Shown here piece by piece: positions 8,241 through 16,882 of a stretch of 64,000 nt of DNA. Every line of letters begins with the position of its first letter. Positions within the stretch are counted from its first letter, which is position 1. A model generated the notes under the pieces. That model was not told the origin of the DNA and searched no databases. It saw only the letters and a list, made by a program, of their open reading frames with translations. Source of the DNA: a candidate division WOR-1 bacterium RIFOXYB2_FULL_46_45 (GTDB lineage: Bacteria; Margulisbacteria; WOR-1; XYC2-FULL-46-14); contig MEUE01000003.1 in the NCBI GenBank assembly GCA_001771585.1, positions 186,001-250,000 on the forward strand, read 5' to 3'. A program made the translations under genes and the position numbers.

Positions 8241-8360
8241 CTTGTCCTCGTTCTCGTCCTTGTCCTATCAAAATCCGAACATAAAAATAAAAAGGACAAG
8301 AACAAGGACAAGGAGATCAAAATCCTCTGCCTCGACATTGCTCGGCATCGGATTTTGATC
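8241..8360. repeat. Low-complexity inverted repeat plus hairpin between four-helix gene and tRNA
   Basis: Left arm 8241-8277 and right arm 8291-8325 are imperfect inverted copies built from the word GGACAAG/GGACGAG in tandem. Each arm ends in TCAAAATCC. A second hairpin follows with exact arms GATCAAAATCC at 8315-8325 and its complement at 8350-8360, directly against the tRNA 3' end. There is no long T-run on either side, so terminator activity is uncertain. Confidence 0.7.
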
Positions 8361-8434
<74 letters not shown>

Positions 8435-8446
8435 ATATTATGCTAT

Positions 8447-8452
8447 TATACT
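8447..8452 (+). promoter_or_regulatory. Probable -10 box of plsY
   Basis: TATACT (overlapping TATTAT) ends 6 bases before the plsY ATG, with no Shine-Dalgarno sequence. The -35 region would fall inside the divergent tRNA gene and is weak. The spacing implies a leaderless transcript. Confidence 0.4.
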
Positions 8453-8458
8453 ATAGAT

Positions 8459-9058
8459 ATGCAAATAACGCTAATCTTGGCAGCCAGCTACCTGCTCGGG
8501 TCAATCCCATTCGGTTATATCATCGGATTAATCTACGGAAAAGATTTGACCAAAGAAGGAAGCGGAAATATCGGCGCGACCAATACTTTCCGCACGCTGG
8601 GAATTATTCCCGGCTCAATCGTCTTCTTTTTTGACCTGGCCAAAGGAGCGCTGGCAGTCCTCCTCTGTTCCCTGTTATACCCCAATCCGCTGGCGATCAT
8701 CGCCGCCGGAGCGATCGCGATCGCCGGACATACTTTTTCGGTCTTTATGGGATTTAAAGGCGGAAAAGGAGTCGCCACGGGCCTGGGAGTTCTCTTCGGG
8801 ATCGCGCCGGAAGTTTTTTTAATCTGCCTGGTTTGGACCGTTGTTATCACAGCGCTGACCCGTTATGTTTCCGTAACTTCGATAACCGGAGCGATCCTCG
8901 CAACAAGTTTAATGTTCTGGTTCGGAAAGCCGCTCTCCTATTCTATTTTTGTCGCCATAGCGTCGGCCTTTATAATCTACAAACATAAAGACAATATCAA
9001 ACGCCTGCTTGACGGGACAGAGAACCGGATCGGAGGGAAGAAAAAGAATGCCGTCTAA
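8459..9058 (+). CDS. plsY: Glycerol-3-phosphate acyltransferase PlsY
   Basis: PlsY is the polytopic membrane enzyme that transfers an acyl group from acyl-phosphate to glycerol-3-phosphate, the first step of phospholipid synthesis. The three conserved loops are visible: GSIPFGYIIG near residue 13, SGNIGATNTFR near residue 40 and FKGGKGVATGLG near residue 100. The 199 residues and about five hydrophobic segments fit the family. The gene overlaps the start of gpsA, which makes its substrate, so the two form a natural phospholipid operon. The ATG is used without an obvious ribosome binding site. Confidence 0.97.
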   Translation: MQITLILAASYLLGSIPFGYIIGLIYGKDLTKEGSGNIGATNTFRTLGIIPGSIVFFFDLAKGALAVLLCSLLYPNPLAIIAAGAIAIAGHTFSVFMGFKGGKGVATGLGVLFGIAPEVFLICLVWTVVITALTRYVSVTSITGAILATSLMFWFGKPLSYSIFVAIASAFIIYKHKDNIKRLLDGTENRIGGKKKNAV

Positions 9059-9971
9059 AATAGCGGTGATCGGGGCCGGGGCGTGGGGAACCTCCCTTGC
9101 CACCCTGTTTGCCGAGAACGGGCATACCGTCACCCTTTGGGCATACGAAGAGTTTGATTTTCCGCTCCCGCGATCCGTTGAAGTGGTTTCGGACTTACAA
9201 ACGGCCTGCCTGGATAAAGAGCTGATTGTTTTTGTCGTTCCGACCCAATTTACGCGGCAAACAATTAAAAAAATAAAAACGATACCCCAAAAAACCTTGC
9301 TGCTTTCCGCATCGAAAGGTATTGAAATCGATTCGCTCAAGAGGCCTTCCCAAATTATCGGTGAACATTTCAACCGCAAAGTCGCGGTCCTCTCCGGCCC
9401 CAATCTGGCGGTAGAAATCGCGCAAGGGCTCCCCGCGGCAACGGTTGTTACTTCCAAAGTGATCCAGCGGCTCCTCAATTCGCAAAGGTTCAGGGTTTAC
9501 ACCGGCAACGATGTAATCGGAGTGGAACTGGGAGGAGCCTTAAAAAATATTATCGCGATCGCCGCAGGCATCTGCGACGGTCTGAAACTCGGGGAAAACG
9601 CCCGCGCGGCGCTTTTGATACGGGGAATTTCCGAAATCACGCGGCTCGGAAAAAAATTGGGAGCAAAGGAAAATACTTTTTATGGCCTTTCGGGAATGGG
9701 GGACTTAATTCTAACCTGCGGCAGCAGCAAATCAAGAAACCACGAAGTCGGACGAAGGATAAGCGGGGGCGAAAAGATGGAAGAGATCGTAAAGTCGATG
9801 AGTCAGGTCGCTGAAGGGATCCCAACCAGTAAAGCGGTCTATAAGCTGGCGCGAAAACTAAAGCTTGAAATGCCGATCTCTTCCGGTGTTTATTCGGTCC
9901 TGTATGAAGGAGCGGAACCTTTCGCGATTATTTCCGAGCTCTTAAAAAGAAAGCCGAAAGCCGAAGATTAG
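9048..9971 (+). CDS. gpsA: NAD(P)-dependent glycerol-3-phosphate dehydrogenase GpsA
   Basis: GpsA reduces dihydroxyacetone phosphate to sn-glycerol-3-phosphate in the cytosol. The Rossmann motif GAGAWGTSLA is at residues 9-18, the SASKGIE and LSGPNLAVEI blocks follow, and the catalytic Lys is in GGALKNIIAIAAG. The start at 9048 places the dinucleotide fold at the N-terminus and has GGAGGG 10 bases upstream; the longer frame from 9009 adds only plsY-derived residues. It overlaps plsY by 11 bases. The 307-residue length is slightly short of the usual 330, without loss of a known motif. Confidence 0.97.
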   Translation: MPSKIAVIGAGAWGTSLATLFAENGHTVTLWAYEEFDFPLPRSVEVVSDLQTACLDKELIVFVVPTQFTRQTIKKIKTIPQKTLLLSASKGIEIDSLKRPSQIIGEHFNRKVAVLSGPNLAVEIAQGLPAATVVTSKVIQRLLNSQRFRVYTGNDVIGVELGGALKNIIAIAAGICDGLKLGENARAALLIRGISEITRLGKKLGAKENTFYGLSGMGDLILTCGSSKSRNHEVGRRISGGEKMEEIVKSMSQVAEGIPTSKAVYKLARKLKLEMPISSGVYSVLYEGAEPFAIISELLKRKPKAED

Positions 9972-10714
9972 TTCTTCCCTTTCTTTAGTTCCTTAATCTC
10001 TTCTTTTAATTTAACCATCTCCAGCTCCCGCCCGACAAAAAGCTGGTTTAACCGTTCGATGTCGGCATACTTGCTGCGCAGTTCCCGGTTAAATTCTTCA
10101 ATCGTCTTGATTTTCTTTTTCAGCTCTTCCGCGTAAGCGTCCGCATCTTCTTTTCTCTTTTTTAAATTATATCCTGCCGAAGCGGAGACCACCGCCGAGC
10201 CGACATAAAGGACCAGCATCGCCGAAAAATAATCGACAACATAGGGAGTGTTCTTCCAGATGTCGAGCCCGTAAGCGTTAAAATGAGGGATAATCTGCAG
10301 ATATTCCAGCCAGACCATCCCCCCAAAAGCGATAATTGCCATGATCGCGATAAAGATCGCCGTGGCAAAAGAAAAATAGAGCCCGGAGATGGCGATCGTC
10401 ACCGCCATCAGGAAGCCCCAAGTGTTCTCTATCCCTCCGCTAAAATAAAGGGCCAGGACAATGACCACAAGGTCAAGGACAAATTGCAGGTAGGAAAAAA
10501 TAAAAAGTATCTTTTTTGACTTAAGCAGGACGTAGGCCAAAAAATTCAGCAGGAAGGCCGCGGTTAAGATTATATAGGCCGGCAGAAGAATTTTGGCGGA
10601 GACAAACCCGAGCAGGGTCTTAAAGACCAGGAAGAAAAGAACCCCGCATAAAACAATGTTGCGTACCCGAAGCGAAGAATAAATATTGCCGATTTCGGTT
10701 TTTGCAAAAATCAT
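9968..10714 (-). CDS. Polytopic membrane protein with signalling coiled coil, kinase-less sensor
   Basis: The 248 residues contain about six hydrophobic segments between residues 18 and 185 and then a long coiled coil to the end. The coil ends with LNQLFVGRELEMVKLKEEI, a linker sequence commonly placed just before histidine-kinase or PAS modules. Here the protein stops after it, so no output domain is present. It is the last gene of the pilus operon, five bases after pilQ, and converges with gpsA with a four-base overlap. It may sense a membrane signal for the pilus through a partner; that is inference. Confidence 0.75.
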   Translation of the reverse strand: MIFAKTEIGNIYSSLRVRNIVLCGVLFFLVFKTLLGFVSAKILLPAYIILTAAFLLNFLAYVLLKSKKILFIFSYLQFVLDLVVIVLALYFSGGIENTWGFLMAVTIAISGLYFSFATAIFIAIMAIIAFGGMVWLEYLQIIPHFNAYGLDIWKNTPYVVDYFSAMLVLYVGSAVVSASAGYNLKKRKEDADAYAEELKKKIKTIEEFNRELRSKYADIERLNQLFVGRELEMVKLKEEIKELKKGKN

Positions 10715-10718
10715 GCCG

Positions 10719-11966
10719 TTAATTTATTATGGTGCTCTTGCGTCCCGCTTCTTCCTTGCCTTTGATAATGGACTTGATCTGATTGTCCATCGTGTTGAGA
10801 TATTCCGGGGTCACAATATGCGGCTTGATAAAAATAATAAGCTCCCGGTTCTCGTTGGAAATGGTATTTCTCTTAAACGCCATCCCGATAAAAGGGATGT
10901 TCATTAGGATTGGTATGCCGCTTTCAATCTGCAGTTCTTTTTTCTTTATCAGCCCGCCGATCACAATCGTCTGGCCGTCTTTAACCAGTACCTCGTTTTT
11001 GGTTTCGGTGGTGTTTTCGTTCGGGATCCCCGTGGTCTGGTCAACCGTCCCCTCGCTCACCTTCGGCTGGATCACCATCCTAATGTAGCCGCTGTCGCTC
11101 ACATGCGGGGTCAAATTCAGCTTGGTCCCGGTTTCCAGGAAATTGATCGAAGTGCTGGTCCCGGTGGTGGTTGTCAAATAGGTCTGGTAGCCGATCTTTT
11201 CACCGATCAAGATCGAGGCCTCTTTATGGTTGATGGTGGTAATCCGCGGAGAAGCCAGGACGCTGTAGTTGTCCTGCTCCAGGACGGCGGAAAGATAGGC
11301 CTCAAAGTTGTTGGAGATCACCTGCGCGTAGAGGGAAGAGGTCCCGCTGGCCGGACGCCCGGCGAAGTTGAGGGTTTGCACCATATTGTTGCGGTTATTG
11401 CCGGATATCCCTTTTAGATCAACCCCGATTGTCCCGTCATCCGATCTTTTTACTTCCACGATATTGGCCTCAACCACCACCTGGGTCTGGGCGACATCGA
11501 CATCTTGAATCGCCTTGATGATGCTCCCCATCCGGTCGCTACCGGCCTTGACGATGATCTGGTTATAGGACTTATTGATGGAGATGCTGTCGTCGCTCCC
11601 CAAAAGCGGCTTGATGCTGTCCTGCACCTCTTCGGCGTTGGCAAACTGAAGGGTGAAGGTCTTAACCGTCTTGTTGGTAGTTACAATGATCGTGTCCCCT
11701 TCACGGTACCAGTTGTACCCGCTGATCCTCAAGACCGATTCGAGCCCTTCCTGGGGTAAGACGCCGGAAAAAGACATCGTGATTTTACCCTTGATCGTTT
11801 CTCCCGCGACTATGTTTACCCCCATCTGCTTACCGAACATCTGCAAGACCGTTCTAATATCGGCGTCTTTCAGGCGAAAAGTCATCCTCTTCCCCGGATC
11901 CGCCGAAAAAGAAGCCGGAAGGAACAGGAACAAAATAAAAACTGCCGCCGCTATTTTTTTCAACAT
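10719..11966 (-). CDS. pilQ: Type IV pilus secretin PilQ
   Basis: PilQ forms the outer-membrane channel for the pilus, which implies a diderm envelope. A signal peptide (ending near FSA) leads into a short N-domain (TFRLKDADIRTVLQMFGKQMG), a second N-domain with the ring-building motif, and the C-terminal secretin barrel (VLASPRITTINHKEASILIG, ending IVIGGLIKKKE...IPILMNIPFIG). At 415 residues it lacks the AMIN domains of longer PilQ. It lies last among pilM-N-O-P-Q in the classic order. Confidence 0.95.
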   Translation of the reverse strand: MLKKIAAAVFILFLFLPASFSADPGKRMTFRLKDADIRTVLQMFGKQMGVNIVAGETIKGKITMSFSGVLPQEGLESVLRISGYNWYREGDTIIVTTNKTVKTFTLQFANAEEVQDSIKPLLGSDDSISINKSYNQIIVKAGSDRMGSIIKAIQDVDVAQTQVVVEANIVEVKRSDDGTIGVDLKGISGNNRNNMVQTLNFAGRPASGTSSLYAQVISNNFEAYLSAVLEQDNYSVLASPRITTINHKEASILIGEKIGYQTYLTTTTGTSTSINFLETGTKLNLTPHVSDSGYIRMVIQPKVSEGTVDQTTGIPNENTTETKNEVLVKDGQTIVIGGLIKKKELQIESGIPILMNIPFIGMAFKRNTISNENRELIIFIKPHIVTPEYLNTMDNQIKSIIKGKEEAGRKSTIIN

Positions 11967-11968
11967 CT

Positions 11969-12316
11969 TTATCCTCCCGGATTCAAATAAAGTCTTTTAA
12001 CCGTCCCATCTTTGGCCAATCCCACCCGATCTTTTTTGATCCCAACCACCTTCCAGCCGTAAACCTTGTCCCCCACTCCCACAATCGAATCGTCAATCAA
12101 CGCGACGCTTTTTTTGCCGGAAAGAATGATCCCCTGAAGAGAGAAACCGCTCTGTTCAACCGAAACCTCGTCCGTTGCGGTCCCCTTCTCTTTTACCGCA
12201 AAATCAACCTGAAAAGGATCCCTGATCTCTTTGGCCGATGCCGATTTTATGGCCGCATCGGAAACCGAAACGGAAACCAGCAAAAAAAACAGTACCAAAT
12301 AATAATATTTAATCAT
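11969..12316 (-). CDS. pilP: PilP-like pilus assembly lipoprotein/periplasmic protein
   Basis: A 115-residue exported protein with an N-terminal hydrophobic signal (about residues 4-20, no lipobox Cys), then the PilP hallmark EIRDPFQVDF and a small beta domain (GFSLQGIILSGKKSVALIDD, VGDKVYGWKVVGI). PilP links the inner-membrane PilMNO platform to the secretin. Its position between pilO and pilQ, with gaps of two bases, supports the call. It is shorter than proteobacterial PilP and is not lipidated. Confidence 0.85.
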   Translation of the reverse strand: MIKYYYLVLFFLLVSVSVSDAAIKSASAKEIRDPFQVDFAVKEKGTATDEVSVEQSGFSLQGIILSGKKSVALIDDSIVGVGDKVYGWKVVGIKKDRVGLAKDGTVKRLYLNPGG

Positions 12317-12318
12317 AT

Positions 12319-12822
12319 TTAATAATAAGACAAAAAGCCGATCGACGCGGTAACAATACTACCACTTTTATGCGACAAATTAAACAGCTCCGTAACCAAC
12401 AGGTTTGGAGATTTTTCGAGGACTTCCATAAACCGGTAGATGTCGTTGTAGGTCCCGTCAATAATAAGGTCAAAGCGCATCGCCATGGCCTCTTTGACCT
12501 GGATTGCCCGGTAGTCCGGTTTCAGGGAGACCAGGTTCAGGCCGATCCGGCTGGTATTCTCGGTTATATAATGAATGACTTCAACCGCGTTCTGTTCCTG
12601 ATCCTTTTTTTTGACCTCCCCCATCGTCCTGGTCTGGATCGATTTGAGCTGGCGCTCTTTGTCGAGCGCGGCCGAAAGATTCAGTTTTTCAATCTTTATG
12701 TCGTTGTTCAATTCGCCGATCAGTTTGAACTGTCCGGAAAAAAGATAGTTCCAGAAGAAAAAGACCACCACCACGCACAGCCCCCCGAACAGCATCCATT
12801 GTTCCCTTTTGCTTATTTTCAT
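12319..12822 (-). CDS. pilO: PilO-like pilus alignment protein
   Basis: The 167 residues comprise a short cytosolic start, one transmembrane segment (about residues 9-30), a coiled coil (LNNDIKIEKLNLSAALDKERQLKSI) and a ferredoxin-like periplasmic domain. This is the layout of PilO, which pairs with PilN. It starts inside the stop region of the pilMN gene (ATGA overlap), so translation is probably coupled. Sequence similarity to known PilO is weak; the order in the operon carries much of the call. Confidence 0.87.
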   Translation of the reverse strand: MKISKREQWMLFGGLCVVVVFFFWNYLFSGQFKLIGELNNDIKIEKLNLSAALDKERQLKSIQTRTMGEVKKKDQEQNAVEVIHYITENTSRIGLNLVSLKPDYRAIQVKEAMAMRFDLIIDGTYNDIYRFMEVLEKSPNLLVTELFNLSHKSGSIVTASIGFLSYY

Positions 12823-14438
12823 CTCTTCTTTATCTCCGCTTTTAACTCGAATTTAAAATTTTTGGGAGTATAATCCAATCCTTGGCCGGCCTGCACCAGT
12901 TCCACATCGTCAAAAAAATCCGAAAGGGAGAGGCTTGAAATAAATTTGGACAGCCCCTTCTCGGCCTTTTGTTCTTTTTCAAAAGAGAGCCCCTTGATCG
13001 TCAGCGCTTCCGAAGAAGGGGAAAAAGAAAGTTCCTTGAGCATGACCACCGGAGGGACATTTAAGCTCAAGTTTGAAAGGACGCTTGAAATCCTGATCCG
13101 GTCGGCCGCCACGGAAAGCAAAAGCCCCTTCCGCCCTTCCGCCTCTTTGGCGCTTTTAGCCAGCTCTTCCATCCGCGCTATTTTCGGCTGAAGCTCGGCC
13201 AAGGTTTTTTTCAGCTTCGTTTTTTCTTCGTTTAAAAGATAGATGTTCCCGTAAAAGAAAGCGTAAACGCCGGACAAAAGGATAAAAACAAGAACAAGAA
13301 GGGAAACCGGAGTAAAGCGTCTTTTTAGCATCGCCTTGAACGGATCGCGGTATTCTTCCGGAATCAGGTTGATCCGGCTCTTTTCCGCCAGGACCGCGCC
13401 GATAGCGGTCCCCAGCCGGGGCGCATCCTTTACCAGATGATCCTTATTTTCAATATTATCGGGGACCGTTATCCGGCTCAAGGGGACGGCGGTTTCACAT
13501 TTGATCCCGATTGAAGAAGAGATGATCTCGGCCAAATTGGGGGTTTGCGATGCCGAACCGGCAAAAATAACTTTGTTGATCTTGGTGTCGCTCACCTTGT
13601 TGCGGTAATATTCAATCGTCCGGATAATTTCTTCTTCGATCTTTTCGATCGCCGGGCGGACCACCGCCTGTAAATGCGCGATCGGGATATGTTCAAGCTT
13701 CGGAAACTTTTCTACCTCCATCGGAATGCCGTACTGGATGCGGATCTTTTCCGCTTCGTCGTAACTCAATTCCAGCCGTCCCTCTTCGGAGACCAGAATA
13801 GAGGTCATCGCCTTGGTGATGTCGTCGGTCCCGATTGGGATATCGCGGGCGAACTGGAGAGCTCCGTTGCCGTAAAAGCTGATATTGGTCAAATACTTCC
13901 CCATGTAAAGGAGGCAGACGACCCCCGGCTGTTTTATCTCCAGTTCAAAGGCGTAAAAGAGCGCCTCCGAAGCCGGAATGATGGAAACGGGTTTTATCCC
14001 GGCCAAGCCGGCGGTCTGCAAAGCTTTGAGGACGACATCCTGCTTGGCGGTGACAACCAGATAATTATTCTTGTTTTTGTCGGCGGAGCCGATCTTGAAA
14101 TAGCTGAAAACACCTTCTTCGATCTTAAAGGGGAGCTCGTCTTTCATCTGCCACTTGGCCGCCTCCGCCACCTCTTCGTCTTTTAAAGACGGGAGGGTGA
14201 TAATTTTGGAGACGACTTCCAGTCCGCCGATGGCGATTATCGCCTGTTTGCCGCGGGTATGGAGAAGAAATTTTTTGATCGCGTCGGCCTGAAAGACCTC
14301 CCGTTCCGGATGTTTGTTTAAAAGATCAAGCGGGATCTCAATGAGAGAAAAGCCGGTCAGGACCGCGTTTCCCCCCTTTTTCTCGACTTCGACGATCTTT
14401 ATTGAGCTGTTCCCTATATCTATTCCAAGTAGTGACAT
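12819..14438 (-). CDS. pilM: PilM-PilN fusion, pilus inner-membrane platform
   Basis: Residues 1-345 are PilM, the actin-like cytosolic ATPase: LLGIDIGNSSIKIVEVEKK at the start, the central IIRTIEYYRNK helix and KVIFAGSASQTPNL. Residues 350-539 are PilN: the conserved basic segment before one transmembrane helix (PVSLLVLVFILLSGVYAFF), a coiled coil and the periplasmic ferredoxin-like fold. In most bacteria these are two genes, and PilM binds the N-terminal tail of PilN; the fusion fixes that contact. The start at 14438 matches PilM; a longer frame from 14501 only adds antisense-like residues. Confidence 0.92.
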   Translation of the reverse strand: MSLLGIDIGNSSIKIVEVEKKGGNAVLTGFSLIEIPLDLLNKHPEREVFQADAIKKFLLHTRGKQAIIAIGGLEVVSKIITLPSLKDEEVAEAAKWQMKDELPFKIEEGVFSYFKIGSADKNKNNYLVVTAKQDVVLKALQTAGLAGIKPVSIIPASEALFYAFELEIKQPGVVCLLYMGKYLTNISFYGNGALQFARDIPIGTDDITKAMTSILVSEEGRLELSYDEAEKIRIQYGIPMEVEKFPKLEHIPIAHLQAVVRPAIEKIEEEIIRTIEYYRNKVSDTKINKVIFAGSASQTPNLAEIISSSIGIKCETAVPLSRITVPDNIENKDHLVKDAPRLGTAIGAVLAEKSRINLIPEEYRDPFKAMLKRRFTPVSLLVLVFILLSGVYAFFYGNIYLLNEEKTKLKKTLAELQPKIARMEELAKSAKEAEGRKGLLLSVAADRIRISSVLSNLSLNVPPVVMLKELSFSPSSEALTIKGLSFEKEQKAEKGLSKFISSLSLSDFFDDVELVQAGQGLDYTPKNFKFELKAEIKKR

Positions 14439-14439
14439 G

Positions 14440-15753
14440 TTATTTAAATTTTTGTACCTCCTGCCAGGGGCCAAAACGAATCCCGTTGTTCGACATGCCA
14501 TCCCGGTTCGGGTGATTGTCGGTAATAAAAGAGGTCAGACGAACGATCGGATCGTAGGTAATATTGATTCCGGCTTCGGCGGTTATATTAATTTCTCCGC
14601 CAGCATAAATTGCTCCCGTCACTTTAACAGGCTCACTGCTTTTAATATTTATGTCCGTTTCCGAAAAAACCAGTCCGGTAATATCTATTTGACGAGATGA
14701 TTCTCCTATGTTTGGAGGAGAAATGCTTCTCGCAACCAACGCCGGCAAGTAGAGATTCGGAAAAGTTTGGTTGTTTTTTGAATTAATCGTTAAACTTACT
14801 CCTTTTCTTATTTTTACCTCACCCATCGCTATCAAAGAACCGTTAATCGTTACCGAACCGCCACCAATCTCACCGACAGTAACATCATTGGCACAAAAAA
14901 CAATTCCATCATAAGACCCGGAAGGAATATTGCCGGCCATAGGCCTAACCGTAATTCCCGGCGGAACATTATAAAAAAAATTATAATCTACACTAATTGG
15001 GTACCAATAATCTTGTTGCAAATTAGAAGGAATATTAGGATCATAAGGTGAATCCCCTTGATAACGCTTATAATCAATATCATTCACTCCTGCCCAACTA
15101 GTGCTATTGGGAATACCCATCGCTGAAATCAAACGGGCACCGGGAGGAGGTGACCCGGGATAAGATACCGTTACCGTACCGCCCAAAAAATTCAAATTAA
15201 TGTCTTCCTTAGCCGCCACCGCATAATTCAAAGTCGGACATTGGTAGCGGTAGACGGTCCGGTTGACCGAGGCGTGAGAATTGCCGCTGTTGGCGGAAGA
15301 GGCGATAACGCACTGGTACCAGGGATAATATTGCGCTTCCAATAAGTGCGGATCGGCCATGTTATCCGTTTCTTTGGTCCTGATCAAAGTTAAGTAAACT
15401 CCAATTGTGCTGTTGTCCAAGGTTCTTCTGATAAAGTTATAATTGCCGTCACCCAAAAAAGGAGGATTCGACCCTGGCGGATAGCCAACCTGGTTTTCCG
15501 GTTGTAAATTAAACGGCGTTGTTGGGATCGATCCATCATAATTATTATCTTCCCACCGATAATCATTCTTTAAAATCTTGTCGATCGCGTAAGTTACTCC
15601 CCCCTCCGCCGCGTAGAAGGCCTTGGAATAATTGACCCCCTTGGCGGACGAAAGCAGATCGGCGGAAAAAAGGGAGATCAGCGTCACCCCCAGCAGAAGA
15701 AAGATGACCATCACAAAAATCGCCGCGATTAAAGAGACCCCCTGTTTTTTCAT
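14440..15753 (-). CDS. PilX/GspK-like large minor pilin with beta-rich domain (cassette 2)
   Basis: The N-terminus is a type III signal: basic KKQG, then VSLIAAIFVMVIFLLLGVTL. The usual Glu at +5 of the mature pilin is absent, as in GspK/PilX-type tip pilins. The helix continues into the AFYAAEGGVTYAIDKI block typical of PilX-like proteins. The C-terminal half is a glycine-rich beta-helix-like repeat region (VTINGSLIAMGEVKI, VTGAIYAGGEINI, GINITYDPIV). It shares this C-terminal block with the paralogue at 17457-18482. It ends one base before pilMN and starts in an ATGA overlap with the PilW-like gene. Confidence 0.85.
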   Translation of the reverse strand: MKKQGVSLIAAIFVMVIFLLLGVTLISLFSADLLSSAKGVNYSKAFYAAEGGVTYAIDKILKNDYRWEDNNYDGSIPTTPFNLQPENQVGYPPGSNPPFLGDGNYNFIRRTLDNSTIGVYLTLIRTKETDNMADPHLLEAQYYPWYQCVIASSANSGNSHASVNRTVYRYQCPTLNYAVAAKEDINLNFLGGTVTVSYPGSPPPGARLISAMGIPNSTSWAGVNDIDYKRYQGDSPYDPNIPSNLQQDYWYPISVDYNFFYNVPPGITVRPMAGNIPSGSYDGIVFCANDVTVGEIGGGSVTINGSLIAMGEVKIRKGVSLTINSKNNQTFPNLYLPALVARSISPPNIGESSRQIDITGLVFSETDINIKSSEPVKVTGAIYAGGEINITAEAGINITYDPIVRLTSFITDNHPNRDGMSNNGIRFGPWQEVQKFK

Positions 15754-16379
15754 TCCAACCTCAATTTTACAACCGTCGAAACATTAAAGGCGCGACCGCC
15801 TTCTTTGGCATCCAAAATTATCTTTATAAAGCGGTGGGGACCATAAGAACCAAGATCTTTAAAATCCGCCATCATAGTCGAACCGGTAAATTCATGCAAA
15901 GAACCATCGTCTGTCATTCCGTAATACTTGAAAGCAAGCCCCGCCGGATTGATCTTTGCCAGGTCAAACTTCAGGTACCAGACCTCACCGTCAGTCTCCT
16001 CGATGTTAAACCGGTTACTCTCCTTATAGGTTGCCGAATAGTCCGGATCGTTGAAAGCGTTGCGGTCATAAAAGATCAACTGGTCGGGCCTCATGGGATC
16101 AAGCCTAAAACCAACCGTGTTTAAGGCCGGATCGGAGACTTCAAATTTTATGTCGACATCGCTTATGGCCTTGATGTCCTGAATGCTTTTTATTTTTCGG
16201 AGTTCCGACACAATTTTTTTCATCGTCACATTCGCTTCGTTCTGCGCCGCGTTGGCATCTTTATAGTAGACCCAGATATCCATTCCCTTCATGATAAAGA
16301 GCGAAACAACACTCCCCAAAGCGGCGATCATCAAAACCGTGATGATTATTTCAATCAGCGTATATCCGCGCTTCTTCAT
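15750..16379 (-). CDS. PilW-like minor pilin (cassette 2)
   Basis: A 209-residue prepilin. The cleavage site is KKRG|YTLIEIIITVLMIAALGSVV with the Glu at +5. The helix is followed by MDIWVYYKDANAAQNEANVTMKKIVSELRKIKSI, the pattern of PilW/GspJ-type minor pilins, and a beta domain that contains VWYLKFDL. It overlaps both neighbours by four bases. The probable role is in the pilus tip or priming complex. Confidence 0.87.
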   Translation of the reverse strand: MKKRGYTLIEIIITVLMIAALGSVVSLFIMKGMDIWVYYKDANAAQNEANVTMKKIVSELRKIKSIQDIKAISDVDIKFEVSDPALNTVGFRLDPMRPDQLIFYDRNAFNDPDYSATYKESNRFNIEETDGEVWYLKFDLAKINPAGLAFKYYGMTDDGSLHEFTGSTMMADFKDLGSYGPHRFIKIILDAKEGGRAFNVSTVVKLRLE

Positions 16380-16882
16380 GGCTTAAACCTCGCCGGCAGG
16401 ATCGTCGAAAGGGCTTTGCCGTATAAAATATTGCCGAATGAATTTTTCTTTGCCACCTCAACCGTCAGTTTTCTCATGTCCATCACGGTTGGAGGAGGAG
16501 TATCCGAAAGCGCTTTTACCGTGATCGGCTCGCTGTTCTTGTTGATATATTCCATTGTTATTTTGTAAAAATACTCGGCAAACCTCCCCGGATAATTGAG
16601 CAGGTCGGTCGCGGGAAGAGGGATATCGGGATCGGAACCATCGTTGTCAAAACAGGTCCAATCGACAACAACAGTCCCGTCATAAGGATCGCGGTTTTTG
16701 TACCTTTCCTGCGCCTCTTCCATCTTCCCCTCTGCCAGCCATTTGACGGTCAGGTAGGTCTGGGTGTCGACGGAAGAGGTGGCGACCTGGGAAAAGACCG
16801 AGATCAAAGCGTAAAAAGCGATCGAAATTATGACCACGCTTATGATCAATTCAACCAGAGTTACGCCAAACCTCTTATTCAA
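16376..16882 (-). CDS. PilV/GspI-like minor pilin (cassette 2)
   Basis: A 168-residue prepilin with RFG|VTLVELIISVVIISIAFYAL and Glu at +5. The region after the helix, WLAEGKMEEAQ, is the GspI/PilV pattern (AExxME). It overlaps the FimT-like gene upstream and the PilW-like gene downstream. Its paralogue at 18962-19372 shares the helix and the AExxMEE block. Confidence 0.87.
   Translation of the reverse strand: MNKRFGVTLVELIISVVIISIAFYALISVFSQVATSSVDTQTYLTVKWLAEGKMEEAQERYKNRDPYDGTVVVDWTCFDNDGSDPDIPLPATDLLNYPGRFAEYFYKITMEYINKNSEPITVKALSDTPPPTVMDMRKLTVEVAKKNSFGNILYGKALSTILPARFKP

Noticed and set aside
7888-8325. 23S rRNA intervening sequence
   Set aside because: S23-family proteins sit in rRNA insertions in some bacteria, but there is no rRNA sequence on either side here.
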